The notes under the pieces: generated by a model | What the model saw: only the letters and a program-made list of their open reading frames with translations | Databases searched by the model: none | Told to the model about the DNA's origin: nothing | Made by a program: the position numbers and the translations under genes | Shown: in pieces, positions 1-8,247 of the stretch | How the letters are laid out: the number at the start of each line of letters is the position of its first letter | Numbering within the stretch: the stretch's first letter is position 1 | NCBI GenBank assembly: GCA_903870545.1 | Contig: CAIQDI010000031.1 | Location: 1 to 64,000 of the forward strand | DNA from: an uncultured Pseudomonadota bacterium | GTDB taxonomy: Bacteria > Pseudomonadota > Gammaproteobacteria > Methylococcales > Methylomonadaceae | Length of the DNA: 64,000 nt | Direction: 5' to 3'

Positions 1-2025
1 CGCAATCGTTTGTTGAATTAAATCCGCTAACGGACACGATTCAATCACAAAATCCGCGCCGGCGCGTTCTTCAATTCGGCTTAAATCCAATAATTCGTTA
101 ATCATGGTAATGAGCCAGGTTGATTGCTGATAAATCATGCCAATAATGTCAGGCTGCATGTCGGCTGGAATCATGCCGCTATTCAATAATTCCGAATAAC
201 CGTGAATCGTCGCCAATGGCGTGCGTAATTCATGGGTCGCGTTGGTGAGAAAATCCGATTTAATGCGGTTTGATTCTTCTTCTTTGGTGATGTCGTGCAA
301 GAAATACAATTTGCCCAGCAAATCGCCATTCGGTAAATAAATTTCACGCAAACCACACAACAAATTCACGCGGCGGGGTTTAATTAAATCGATGCGCTGT
401 AACTTGTCCGTGCTTTCTATTGGTGTAAGCGGTTTTTTCGTTTGACTGGATAAATGCGCCCAGAATTTTTCTTCTGGCATCGCCAACAATTCAGGCATCG
501 ACAATCCCGTCATGACATTGATAATGTTATTCGCCAACAAAATTTCGCGCTGCGTATTCACTAATAAATAACCGCTTGGACTGACATCAAACACAATTTG
601 TAATTGTTCGGTACGCTTATTCAACTCAGCGGAGGCAATTTCCCGCGCTCGATTTGCGGATTCCAGTTGTGTTCCCATGTCTAAAATACCGGACGCAGTG
701 GAGTGTAATTCTTGCACAAAAAAATCGTGCTGCGAACTGACACGTCGTCCCGCTGCAATGTCTGCAACAATATTGCTCATCTCTTTTAGTGGTTCTGCCA
801 AGGTCACGCTCATTTTTTTTGATTGCCGATAAAGCATGGTAAAAAAGATGCTGTAAAACACCAACATTCCGGAAATCATCAGCTCGGCAATGGTATTTAA
901 ACGCGCCGATAACGCTACACTGGGTTTGAAAATGGTGTTGGTTGGCACGACAATTAACAATTCCCAACTAGTTGACGGCACGGTTGCCCACGCTAAAATC
1001 ACTTTTTTACTCAGCATAGTATATTGCACGCCGTTGGTGGCTTGTTTGAGTATCGCGGCAATTTCTGGTTTTTTGTTGTACAGGTTGTAATCTTCGCTGC
1101 GAAACGTATCTTCGATTATTGGAACAGAATTATTCGAAGCGGTCATGTTATGAACATTCCAATCGTTCTCACCCAGCGTCGGCAACGCCAAAATGGTACC
1201 ATTTTTATCAATTAAAACACCGTAACCGTTCCACGGAATTTGTAAGGCTTTGACCTCATCGATAATAGTTTTAATCGTAATATCGACACCAATTACGCCT
1301 TCTAAAAAATCGCCGCTATAAACGGGCGCACTACACGATGTCATCCAACCTTGCCCAGCGGGATCGATATAAGCATCCGTCCACACCGTACCACGACTTG
1401 GATTATGCTTTTCATCCGCCTCATAATAAAAATTGTAAGACGGAATGTCTGTTTTCGCGGAATATTGTGAAATCACGTCAAAATACGGATAAATACGATT
1501 TAACGAGTCATAGGTGTTGATATAGGATTGGGCGATGAGCGGAAAGGATTGTTTAACCGCTTTTAGCGCAGGATCCAAGGCAGCACTTGTTAAGGCTTTT
1601 TCTTTTTGTGCCTTACCAATTGGCACAAATCCGCTGTAAAAAACAGCACTCCCGCCGGTGTCTTTCATCGTGTAATACACGCCTTCTTTGCTCATGGCAA
1701 AACGCGCCGGATTATCGCGCAACAATAAATTTTTGCCCGACATGACTTCCGTGGAATAGGCTTGTAAATACATGGTCGCGTGAACAATTGCGTCGAGTTG
1801 ATTGTCAATACCGCTGGCTTCGCGTTTGGCTAAATGTGAGAGTTCTTGTTCAGCCACTTTCACAATTGTTTTGATATTTTCCTTATTAGCAAACTGATTG
1901 CTCAAAAAATAAGTGCCAATTAGTGCGATTTCAACCACCAATAATGGCACAAAAGATGTTTTAAAATAGGAACGCCAAATCCATTGAAACAGCGTAATTT
2001 CAGATGTATTAAGTATTTGTGTCAT
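1..2025 (-). CDS. Sensor histidine kinase, dCache-PAS-HisKA, 3' end outside window
   Basis: Membrane sensor kinase truncated by the left edge; 675 codons are visible with no stop. Seen: an N-terminal membrane segment (about residues 15-42), a long periplasmic part that reads as a double-Cache ligand sensor, a second membrane segment ending in FYSIFFTML (about 295-320), a linker of HAMP type, a PAS domain, then a HisKA box with SDFLTNATHELRTPLA; the phosphoacceptor is His598. The HATPase domain must lie beyond the edge. The ATG at 2025 is the first codon before the hydrophobic segment. It is divergent from the kinase at 2097, with 71 bp between them that must hold both promoters. dCache sensors bind small extracellular ligands such as amino or organic acids; the ligand here is unknown. 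Confidence 0.85.
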   Translation of the reverse strand, partial: MTQILNTSEITLFQWIWRSYFKTSFVPLLVVEIALIGTYFLSNQFANKENIKTIVKVAEQELSHLAKREASGIDNQLDAIVHATMYLQAYSTEVMSGKNLLLRDNPARFAMSKEGVYYTMKDTGGSAVFYSGFVPIGKAQKEKALTSAALDPALKAVKQSFPLIAQSYINTYDSLNRIYPYFDVISQYSAKTDIPSYNFYYEADEKHNPSRGTVWTDAYIDPAGQGWMTSCSAPVYSGDFLEGVIGVDITIKTIIDEVKALQIPWNGYGVLIDKNGTILALPTLGENDWNVHNMTASNNSVPIIEDTFRSEDYNLYNKKPEIAAILKQATNGVQYTMLSKKVILAWATVPSTSWELLIVVPTNTIFKPSVALSARLNTIAELMISGMLVFYSIFFTMLYRQSKKMSVTLAEPLKEMSNIVADIAAGRRVSSQHDFFVQELHSTASGILDMGTQLESANRAREIASAELNKRTEQLQIVFDVSPSGYLLVNTQREILLANNIINVMTGLSMPELLAMPEEKFWAHLSSQTKKPLTPIESTDKLQRIDLIKPRRVNLLCGLREIYLPNGDLLGKLYFLHDITKEEESNRIKSDFLTNATHELRTPLATIHGYSELLNSGMIPADMQPDIIGMIYQQSTWLITMINELLDLSRIEERAGADFVIESCPLADLIQQTIA

Positions 2026-2096
2026 GTGTGAAACTGCATATAAAAAGATTTCCTGCTAGAATAATAACATTCAAATTCTAAAAGCCAAATTTCAAA

Positions 2097-4067
2097 ATGT
2101 CCGACTTGATACCAACTGACAACGACAACTTATTGCTAGAAAATATTCGTTTAAGCAAAGCGTTAGCGGAAGCTGAATTAAATTTTAGTCGGCTCATAGC
2201 CCAATTGAGTGAAGTTGTACTCACAATGAAAGATGGATTTTTTACCTTTCTCAATCCGGCATGGGAAACCATAACGGGCGTTTCCGTCGAACAAAGTTTG
2301 AACACCTCTATGCAAAATTACATTCATTTTGATGATGTGAATAATGTGTGGGAACAACTTTCAACGGCTGATATTTTCCCCGCTGAACGACAAATTGAAT
2401 TTAGAATTATCCATAAAAATAGACAAGTTAGATGGGTGGCATTGACTGCACAACTTAACCAAACTCAAAACGCGAGCATAGAAATTACCGGTACTTTGCG
2501 CGACATTACAGATCATATCGTCACACAACAAGCCTTAACCGCAAGTGAAGAACGTTATGAATTAGTAGCGAGTTCGTTTAATGACGGCATTTGGGATTGG
2601 AATTTATCGAATAACGACGTTTATTTATCCCCACGCTGGAAAGAAATGCTCGGTTACAGTCCCGCCGAATTGCCCAATGCGTTAACGACTTGGACAGATT
2701 TAGTTCACCCCGATGATTTAGAAAGTGCGTTAGAATCGGTGGAAAATTTTTTAAACGGTCACGACACGTTTTACGAAAATATTCATCGGCTAAAACACAA
2801 ACAGGGCGATTGGGTTTGGATATTGGATCGCGGCATTGCAGTTCGTGACAAATCCGGCAAAGCATCACGCATTTATGGCGCACACACCGATGTTACTTCG
2901 CTTCGTAATGTCGAAGAAACTCTGCTCCAGCGGGAACGTGAACTGAACGATATTGTTACAATTAGTCCGGATGGCATTGTCACCTTTACGCCCGAAAAGA
3001 TGGTCAGCTCGGTGAATCCCGCGTTTTTAAGTATGACCGGTTTTAACTGTGACGATTTGTTGTTCATTAGTAAAAACGAATTTGATCAAAAGATGATGAC
3101 TCTGTGTGACGCTGAAAAGCCTTATAAAATCGATATAGAAAATACGGCTCCATTATTGATTCAAATTTCAAAAACAAAAGAAGAGAATTTACCCGCCCAA
3201 GCTAAAACGTCGCAAAATTCTAAATTTAATTTTAGTCACCATCAACCTCGTCATCGTATCTTGCGATTAACACAGTATTATTTGAATAATGCCACGACAG
3301 CCATCATTCTGTATTTTCGAGATGTGACGTTGGAAATTGAAATGGATCGCATGAAAAGTGAGTTTCTATCGGTGGCGGCACACGAATTACGAACGCCCAT
3401 TTCAAGTATTTATGGCTACAGCGAATTACTGATAAATCGTGAATTTGATGACGTAGCTAAACGGGGTATTTTGCAGGCGATTTACGATCAATGCAGCAGT
3501 CTAGTTGTGCTGATTAACGATTTACTGGATTTGGCGAGACTTGAAACTCGTAGTCAGCCCTTTTTTCACTTTGAATTACAGCCATTAACTGCCATTATTG
3601 AAGAAGCGATTAGCAGTTTTAAAATGCACGAAGAGATTCACAAAATCGAGGCACACTATTTTGTTGATGAATCGTCATTGATTTACGCAGATAAAGATCA
3701 AATTAAACGGGCGGTGCTGAACGTATTGAATAATGCGTTTAAGTATTCGCTAAATAGTCAAAACATTATAGTAAACGTTCAACTACGCACGAGTGAGTTG
3801 AGTGAAAAACAAATCGGTGTGACTATTGAAGATAAGGGAATTGGGATGAATCCGGATCAAGTGAGCCGTATTTTTGACCGATTTTGGCGTGCGGATAACG
3901 TTAGTGACATTGTCGGTACAGGATTAGGAATGGCGTTAGTAAAAGAAATTATTGATTTTCATCACGGTGAAATCGAGGTGGAAAGTGTTTTTGGACAAGG
4001 TACGAAAATTGGTTTGTGGTTACCACTGAATAACTCGCAATCGATTGAAAATAAAGAATACAAATAA
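2097..4067 (+). CDS. Cytoplasmic three-PAS sensor histidine kinase
   Basis: 656 aa without a membrane segment, so probably a soluble sensor. Three PAS domains can be placed at about residues 30-140, 150-272 (PAS_3 type, with WDWNLSNNDVYLSPRWKEML) and 285-412. HisKA follows with SEFLSVAAHELRTPISS, phosphoacceptor His429. The HATPase domain has its N box (NVLNNAFKYS), a G1 box (DKGIGM) and a G2 box (GTGLGMALVKEI). The C-terminus is short and has no receiver domain. The REC-only gene starts 9 nt downstream and is the natural phosphorylation partner. Signal unknown; no PAS cofactor residue can be assigned from sequence alone. Confidence 0.9.
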   Translation: MSDLIPTDNDNLLLENIRLSKALAEAELNFSRLIAQLSEVVLTMKDGFFTFLNPAWETITGVSVEQSLNTSMQNYIHFDDVNNVWEQLSTADIFPAERQIEFRIIHKNRQVRWVALTAQLNQTQNASIEITGTLRDITDHIVTQQALTASEERYELVASSFNDGIWDWNLSNNDVYLSPRWKEMLGYSPAELPNALTTWTDLVHPDDLESALESVENFLNGHDTFYENIHRLKHKQGDWVWILDRGIAVRDKSGKASRIYGAHTDVTSLRNVEETLLQRERELNDIVTISPDGIVTFTPEKMVSSVNPAFLSMTGFNCDDLLFISKNEFDQKMMTLCDAEKPYKIDIENTAPLLIQISKTKEENLPAQAKTSQNSKFNFSHHQPRHRILRLTQYYLNNATTAIILYFRDVTLEIEMDRMKSEFLSVAAHELRTPISSIYGYSELLINREFDDVAKRGILQAIYDQCSSLVVLINDLLDLARLETRSQPFFHFELQPLTAIIEEAISSFKMHEEIHKIEAHYFVDESSLIYADKDQIKRAVLNVLNNAFKYSLNSQNIIVNVQLRTSELSEKQIGVTIEDKGIGMNPDQVSRIFDRFWRADNVSDIVGTGLGMALVKEIIDFHHGEIEVESVFGQGTKIGLWLPLNNSQSIENKEYK

Positions 4068-4076
4068 AGGATATAA

Positions 4077-4445
4077 ATGAGAATTTTAATTGTAGATGAC
4101 AATATACAAATGCGTAATTTACTGCGAATTACGTTTAGTACCCACACGGATTATGAATTATTTGAAGCCAAAAATGGTTTGGAAGCGATGGATTTAATTC
4201 GCAAATTTCCACCCGATATTGTGTTTTTAGATATTATGATGCCAGGCGATATTGATGGTTTGGGCGTATGTGAATTTATTAAAAAATCAGAATATAAATC
4301 CTGTTTTGTGGTGTTGCTATCTGCGAAAGGGCAAAAAATGGATATTGAGCTGGGATTAGAAATGGGCGCAGATATGTATTTAACGAAACCATTTAGTCCT
4401 ATCGCATTGCTAGACGTTGTCGAAGATTTGAAAACAAAAAGCTAA
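4077..4445 (+). CDS. Single-domain response regulator (REC only)
   Basis: 122 aa, a stand-alone receiver domain. The acidic pocket is Asp7/Asp8, the phosphoacceptor is Asp52 (in VFLDIMMPG), the switch Ser is in LLSAKG and the conserved Lys104 is in LTKPFSP. No output domain follows, so it acts as a phosphorelay shuttle or by protein contact. It lies 9 nt after the kinase at 2097 and is very probably cotranscribed with it. Its end nearly meets the convergent tadA (2 nt between stops). Confidence 0.9.
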   Translation: MRILIVDDNIQMRNLLRITFSTHTDYELFEAKNGLEAMDLIRKFPPDIVFLDIMMPGDIDGLGVCEFIKKSEYKSCFVVLLSAKGQKMDIELGLEMGADMYLTKPFSPIALLDVVEDLKTKS

Positions 4446-4447
4446 CT

Positions 4448-4936
4448 TTATATTGCTTTGTGGCGGCGTTGACCAAAAAAGTCTTTCAATAATTGCGAAC
4501 ATGTCACGTCTAAAACGCCACCTTGCCACACAATGTGATGATTCAAAAAGGGCGCGTCGGTGAGCCTTAACGCATTACACACTGCGCCCCGTTTTTCATC
4601 GAACGCGCCAAACACCAAGCGTTTCACTCGTGCGTGACTCATCGCACCCATGCACATCACGCACGGTTCCAGCGTCACATAAAGCGTGGTGTCGATTAAC
4701 CGATAATTCTCAAGCACTTTTCCCGCGTGGCGCAACGCCACAATTTCCGCGTGGGCGGTTGCGTCCAGCGTGGTAATCACGCGATTCCAGCCTTCGGCAA
4801 TCACGCGCTCATTTTTAATTAACAACGCGCCCACCGGCACTTCGCCTTCCGCTTCGGCACGTTGCGCTAATCGAATCGCGTAACGCATCCAGCTTTCGTC
4901 AATGTCGTTTTGGTTTTCAGTTAAAATATCGCTCAT
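4448..4936 (-). CDS. tadA: tRNA adenosine(34) deaminase TadA
   Basis: Converts A34 to inosine in the anticodon of tRNA-Arg(ACG); a tRNA-Arg(ACG) gene is in this window at 44216-44292. The zinc/catalytic signature is HAEIVAL plus PCVMCMGA (His and Glu of HAE, two Cys of PCxxC). About 162 aa, normal for the family. I start at the ATG at 4936 (MSDIL) because GTGAGAATAAG lies just upstream; a GTG 12 nt further up is possible. Divergent from hisC with about 25 bp between starts. Confidence 0.92.
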   Translation of the reverse strand: MSDILTENQNDIDESWMRYAIRLAQRAEAEGEVPVGALLIKNERVIAEGWNRVITTLDATAHAEIVALRHAGKVLENYRLIDTTLYVTLEPCVMCMGAMSHARVKRLVFGAFDEKRGAVCNALRLTDAPFLNHHIVWQGGVLDVTCSQLLKDFFGQRRHKAI

Positions 4937-4961
4937 TCTTATTCTCACTTTTAAAAATTCA

Positions 4962-6032
4962 ATGTCAAAATTTACTATTCAAACTCTTTTTCGCCCCGAA
5001 GTTTTAGCGTTATCCGCGTATCACGTCGCCGACGCACACGGTTTTATCAAACTCGATGCCATGGAAAATCCGTATTCTTGGTCGGACGAACTCAAACAAA
5101 CGTGGCTCGCGCATTTAAAAACGTGTTCGTTAAATCGCTATCCTGACCCTGAAGCGCGTGAATTAACAGCGACGTTGAAAAACCTCAATCAATTACCCGA
5201 CGGCATAGATTTGTTATTGGGCAACGGTTCGGACGAAATTATTCAATTATTATTGATGGCTTTGCCGCCGAATTCGCACGTTTTAAGCACCACGCCCAGT
5301 TTTGTGATGTACAAACAAATTAGCGATTGTTTGGGCTTAAATTATCACGGTGTATCGTTACGCGCGGATAATTTAGATTTGGATTTACCTGCCATGTTAG
5401 CGGCAATTGAGCAACATAATCCGGCTATTATTTTTCTGGCGTATCCGAATAATCCAACCGGAAATTTGTTCGACATTGACGCAATCAATCAAATTATCGA
5501 CGCAGCGAATGGTTTGGTTATTATCGACGAAGCCTACGAACCGTTTGCGAATTCTAGTTTTATGAGTCGCGTGAAAAATAACGTTTTAGTGATGCGGACA
5601 GTTTCAAAATTAGGCTTGGCAGGTTTGCGCTTGGGTTACATGGCGGGTGAACGTGCCATTATTGAACAACTGCACAAAATCCGTTTACCTTACAACATCA
5701 ACGTGTTGACGCAATCTAGCGTGCAATTCGCGTTGGAACACAAAGAAATTTTCACTGAACAAACTGCCGCAATTTGTAGCGAACGGGCGTTAATGTTGAC
5801 GGCGTTAAATTCGTTAAACGGCATTGTTGCTTATGAAAGTTTGGCTAATTTTATTTTGTTCAAAACACCCGAAAATCAAGCCACGCGGATTTTTGAAGCG
5901 ATTAAAGCGCGAGGCGTTTTGATTAAAAATGTGCATCCACAAGGCGGATTATTAACCGATTGTTTGCGTGTGACTGTCGGCACGCCTGACGAAAATCAGG
6001 CGTTTTTGCAGGCGTTGAAATTAGCGTTGTAA
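4962..6032 (+). CDS. hisC: Histidinol-phosphate aminotransferase
   Basis: PLP-dependent class I/II aminotransferase of histidine biosynthesis (imidazole acetol phosphate to L-histidinol phosphate). 356 aa, usual length. Recognised from YPNNPTGN, the IDEAYEPF segment and the PLP lysine in VSKLGLAGLRLGY (Lys216). The start chosen is the ATG at 4962 (MSKFTIQ); an in-frame ATG at 4902 would add 20 residues overlapping tadA and lacks family support. It is separated from the other his genes of the window (hisB/hisH near 58-59 kb). The 3' end overlaps convergent lpxB by 12 bp. Confidence 0.92.
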   Translation: MSKFTIQTLFRPEVLALSAYHVADAHGFIKLDAMENPYSWSDELKQTWLAHLKTCSLNRYPDPEARELTATLKNLNQLPDGIDLLLGNGSDEIIQLLLMALPPNSHVLSTTPSFVMYKQISDCLGLNYHGVSLRADNLDLDLPAMLAAIEQHNPAIIFLAYPNNPTGNLFDIDAINQIIDAANGLVIIDEAYEPFANSSFMSRVKNNVLVMRTVSKLGLAGLRLGYMAGERAIIEQLHKIRLPYNINVLTQSSVQFALEHKEIFTEQTAAICSERALMLTALNSLNGIVAYESLANFILFKTPENQATRIFEAIKARGVLIKNVHPQGGLLTDCLRVTVGTPDENQAFLQALKLAL

Positions 6033-7169
6033 CAGTTCCAAAACCAACGCCGCCATGTTTTGAATGCCGCCGCGCTGCCCTAACTTTTCGCGTACGATTT
6101 GTAAATCGGCGCGACAATTTTGGGCAGCTTCGGAATTCGTTAACAAACGGTGAATTTCTGTCGCCAAATTCGCCGCCGTTGCGTCATGTTGAATCAATTC
6201 CGGCACGATGCTTTCACCAAACACAATATTCGGTAAACCAATAAAACGTATGTTCACCAATCGTTTTCCAAGCTGATAGGTCAACGGATTCAAACGATAA
6301 CAAATCACCATCGGAACGCCCAACAACGCAATTTCCAACGTCGCCGTGCCGGAACACGTCATAATCGCGTCGCAACATTGCATCACATCATAAGGCTGAT
6401 TTTTAATCACAGTGACATTGATGTTGGCGTGATTCAAATACGTTTGAATCAACTCATCGGAAATAGAATCGGCTTGCGGCAACACAAATTGGCAATCGGG
6501 AAAATCGAGTTTCAACCGTTCCGCTGCGGCTAACATCACCGGCAACAAACGTTTAATTTCATTGGTGCGACTCCCGGCAACTAAACCGATAATCGGCGCA
6601 TTTTGATTTAACGAGAATTTTTCGAGCGCGTCGGTTTTTGTAAAAGTCGGAATCACTTTATCCACCGACGGATGCCCAACGTAACGCACCGGCACATTTT
6701 CGGCTTCATAATACGCGGTTTCAAACGGAAAAATCACCGCCATCATATCAATCACCGCACCGAATTTTTTCACCCGATTTTTACGCCACGCCCACACTTG
6801 CGGACTGACATAAAACAACACTTTGATGCCATTTCGTTTGGCAAATTTAGCGAGTTGATAATTGAATTCTTTGTAATCGACACAAATCAACAAATCGGGG
6901 CGTTCGTTCAACAACAATTGCTGCATTCGTTTCAACGTGCGGCGGATTTCGGCGTAATGTTTCAACACTTCCACCACGCCAATCACCGCAATTTGGCTGG
7001 AATCGTAACAAAGTGAAATACCGGCTTGCGCCATTTTTACGCCACCCATACCGATACCGATTAAATCGGGTAACTGCGTTTTAAGTTCCAAAAATAAATG
7101 GGCGGCGTGTTGTTCGCCTGAACTTTCACCGGCACTGAAACAAATTTTCAACGGCACGTTAGCAGACAT
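6021..7169 (-). CDS. lpxB: Lipid-A-disaccharide synthase
   Basis: GT19 glycosyltransferase joining UDP-2,3-diacylglucosamine and lipid X at the inner membrane in lipid A synthesis. 382 aa, the usual size. Family marks: the N-terminal AGESSGEQHAAHL, FYVSPQVWAWRKNRVKK and the C-terminal CSGTATLEIALLGVPMVICYR. Unusually it is not next to lpxA/lpxD/fabZ. Its start lies 5 nt after the stop of the HD-GYP regulator gene, so it may be the last gene of the signalling transcription unit. Confidence 0.93.
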   Translation of the reverse strand: MSANVPLKICFSAGESSGEQHAAHLFLELKTQLPDLIGIGMGGVKMAQAGISLCYDSSQIAVIGVVEVLKHYAEIRRTLKRMQQLLLNERPDLLICVDYKEFNYQLAKFAKRNGIKVLFYVSPQVWAWRKNRVKKFGAVIDMMAVIFPFETAYYEAENVPVRYVGHPSVDKVIPTFTKTDALEKFSLNQNAPIIGLVAGSRTNEIKRLLPVMLAAAERLKLDFPDCQFVLPQADSISDELIQTYLNHANINVTVIKNQPYDVMQCCDAIMTCSGTATLEIALLGVPMVICYRLNPLTYQLGKRLVNIRFIGLPNIVFGESIVPELIQHDATAANLATEIHRLLTNSEAAQNCRADLQIVREKLGQRGGIQNMAALVLELLQR

Positions 7170-7174
7170 AAATT

Positions 7175-8236
7175 TTAAAATTGTTGTAAATCGATGCTTT
7201 CGTGGTCTTGGTAAAGCGCGTGAATTTTTAACACGTCATCCCACGCCCGAAAAAAAGCGTTTACACATTCCGGATCAAAATGACTGCCGGTTTGCTGTTT
7301 TAAAAATAGCATGGCATCATCCAGCGACCATGCTTTTTTGTAAGGACGTGTCGAAGTCAGCGCGTCAAAAACATCGGCAACCGCGACAATTCGTGCATAA
7401 AGTGGGATTTTGTCACCCTTTAAACCATCGGGATAACCGCTGCCATCAAATTTCTCATGGTGACGGAGAGCCATGGTTGCAGCGGTGCGAATTAACAAGG
7501 AATCGCTGTCACACAAAATGCTATAACCGTGTATGGCATGCTGTTTCATGACAACAAATTCATCGTCGGTCAACTTACCTTCTTTTAATAAAATGGCATC
7601 AGGCGTGGCAACTTTGCCAATATCGTGCATCGGTGCCGCTTGTAAAATCAATTCTTGTTCCGCGTCGGTTAAATCTAATTTTTGGGCAATTAGACGTGCA
7701 TAATTCGCCATGCGTAATAAATGTTGACCGGTTTCTGGATCACGATGTTCTGCTGCTTTGGAAAGGCGCAACACCATTTCTTTTTCGCGTGCGATTAAAT
7801 CAGCGGTGGCTCGCTTGATTTCAATCGCCAACCACGTTGCGCGATCCACCAGCTCCATTTGACTGTGACGCAAGGCTAACAAGTTTCGGATTCGCGCCAA
7901 AAATTCAATTTTATTAACCGGTTTATTTAAAAAATCATGTGCGCCCAATTCCAGCGCACGATACCGAATATCATCTTCTGTATCGGCAGTTATCATTACC
8001 AATGGAATATCTTTATAGCCGGAAATAGCGCGAAAACACTCGATAAATTGCAGACCATTCATGGATGGCATTTGATAATCGAGTAGCACTAAATCAGGTT
8101 CATTTGTTTGGCACCACTCAACTGCTTTTTTGGGTTGATCAAAACAAATGCTTTCAACATCCTCTATTTTTTTCAGTAAATGACGAAATAACACTAAGTT
8201 TGTGACATTGTCATCAACAATCAAGACACGAGACAT
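7175..8236 (-). CDS. Response regulator with HD-GYP phosphodiesterase output
   Basis: 353 aa. The N-terminal REC has Asp8/Asp9 and phosphoacceptor Asp53 (in LLDYQMPSMNG); Lys in NKPVNK. The C-terminal HD-GYP domain shows HDIGK, the HH of ALRHHEKFDGSGYPDGL and ADVFDALTSTRPYK, all metal and catalytic marks of a c-di-GMP phosphodiesterase (RpfG/PdeR type). It would lower c-di-GMP when phosphorylated, most likely by the hybrid kinase encoded 11 nt upstream in the same unit. A GGDEF cyclase that could oppose it is at 40885-41895. Confidence 0.92.
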   Translation of the reverse strand: MSRVLIVDDNVTNLVLFRHLLKKIEDVESICFDQPKKAVEWCQTNEPDLVLLDYQMPSMNGLQFIECFRAISGYKDIPLVMITADTEDDIRYRALELGAHDFLNKPVNKIEFLARIRNLLALRHSQMELVDRATWLAIEIKRATADLIAREKEMVLRLSKAAEHRDPETGQHLLRMANYARLIAQKLDLTDAEQELILQAAPMHDIGKVATPDAILLKEGKLTDDEFVVMKQHAIHGYSILCDSDSLLIRTAATMALRHHEKFDGSGYPDGLKGDKIPLYARIVAVADVFDALTSTRPYKKAWSLDDAMLFLKQQTGSHFDPECVNAFFRAWDDVLKIHALYQDHESIDLQQF

Positions 8237-8247
8237 AAGTAGAAATC

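Noticed and set aside
4902-4961. Longer hisC start
   Set aside because: It would overlap the tadA start region and add a hydrophobic stretch not found in HisC.
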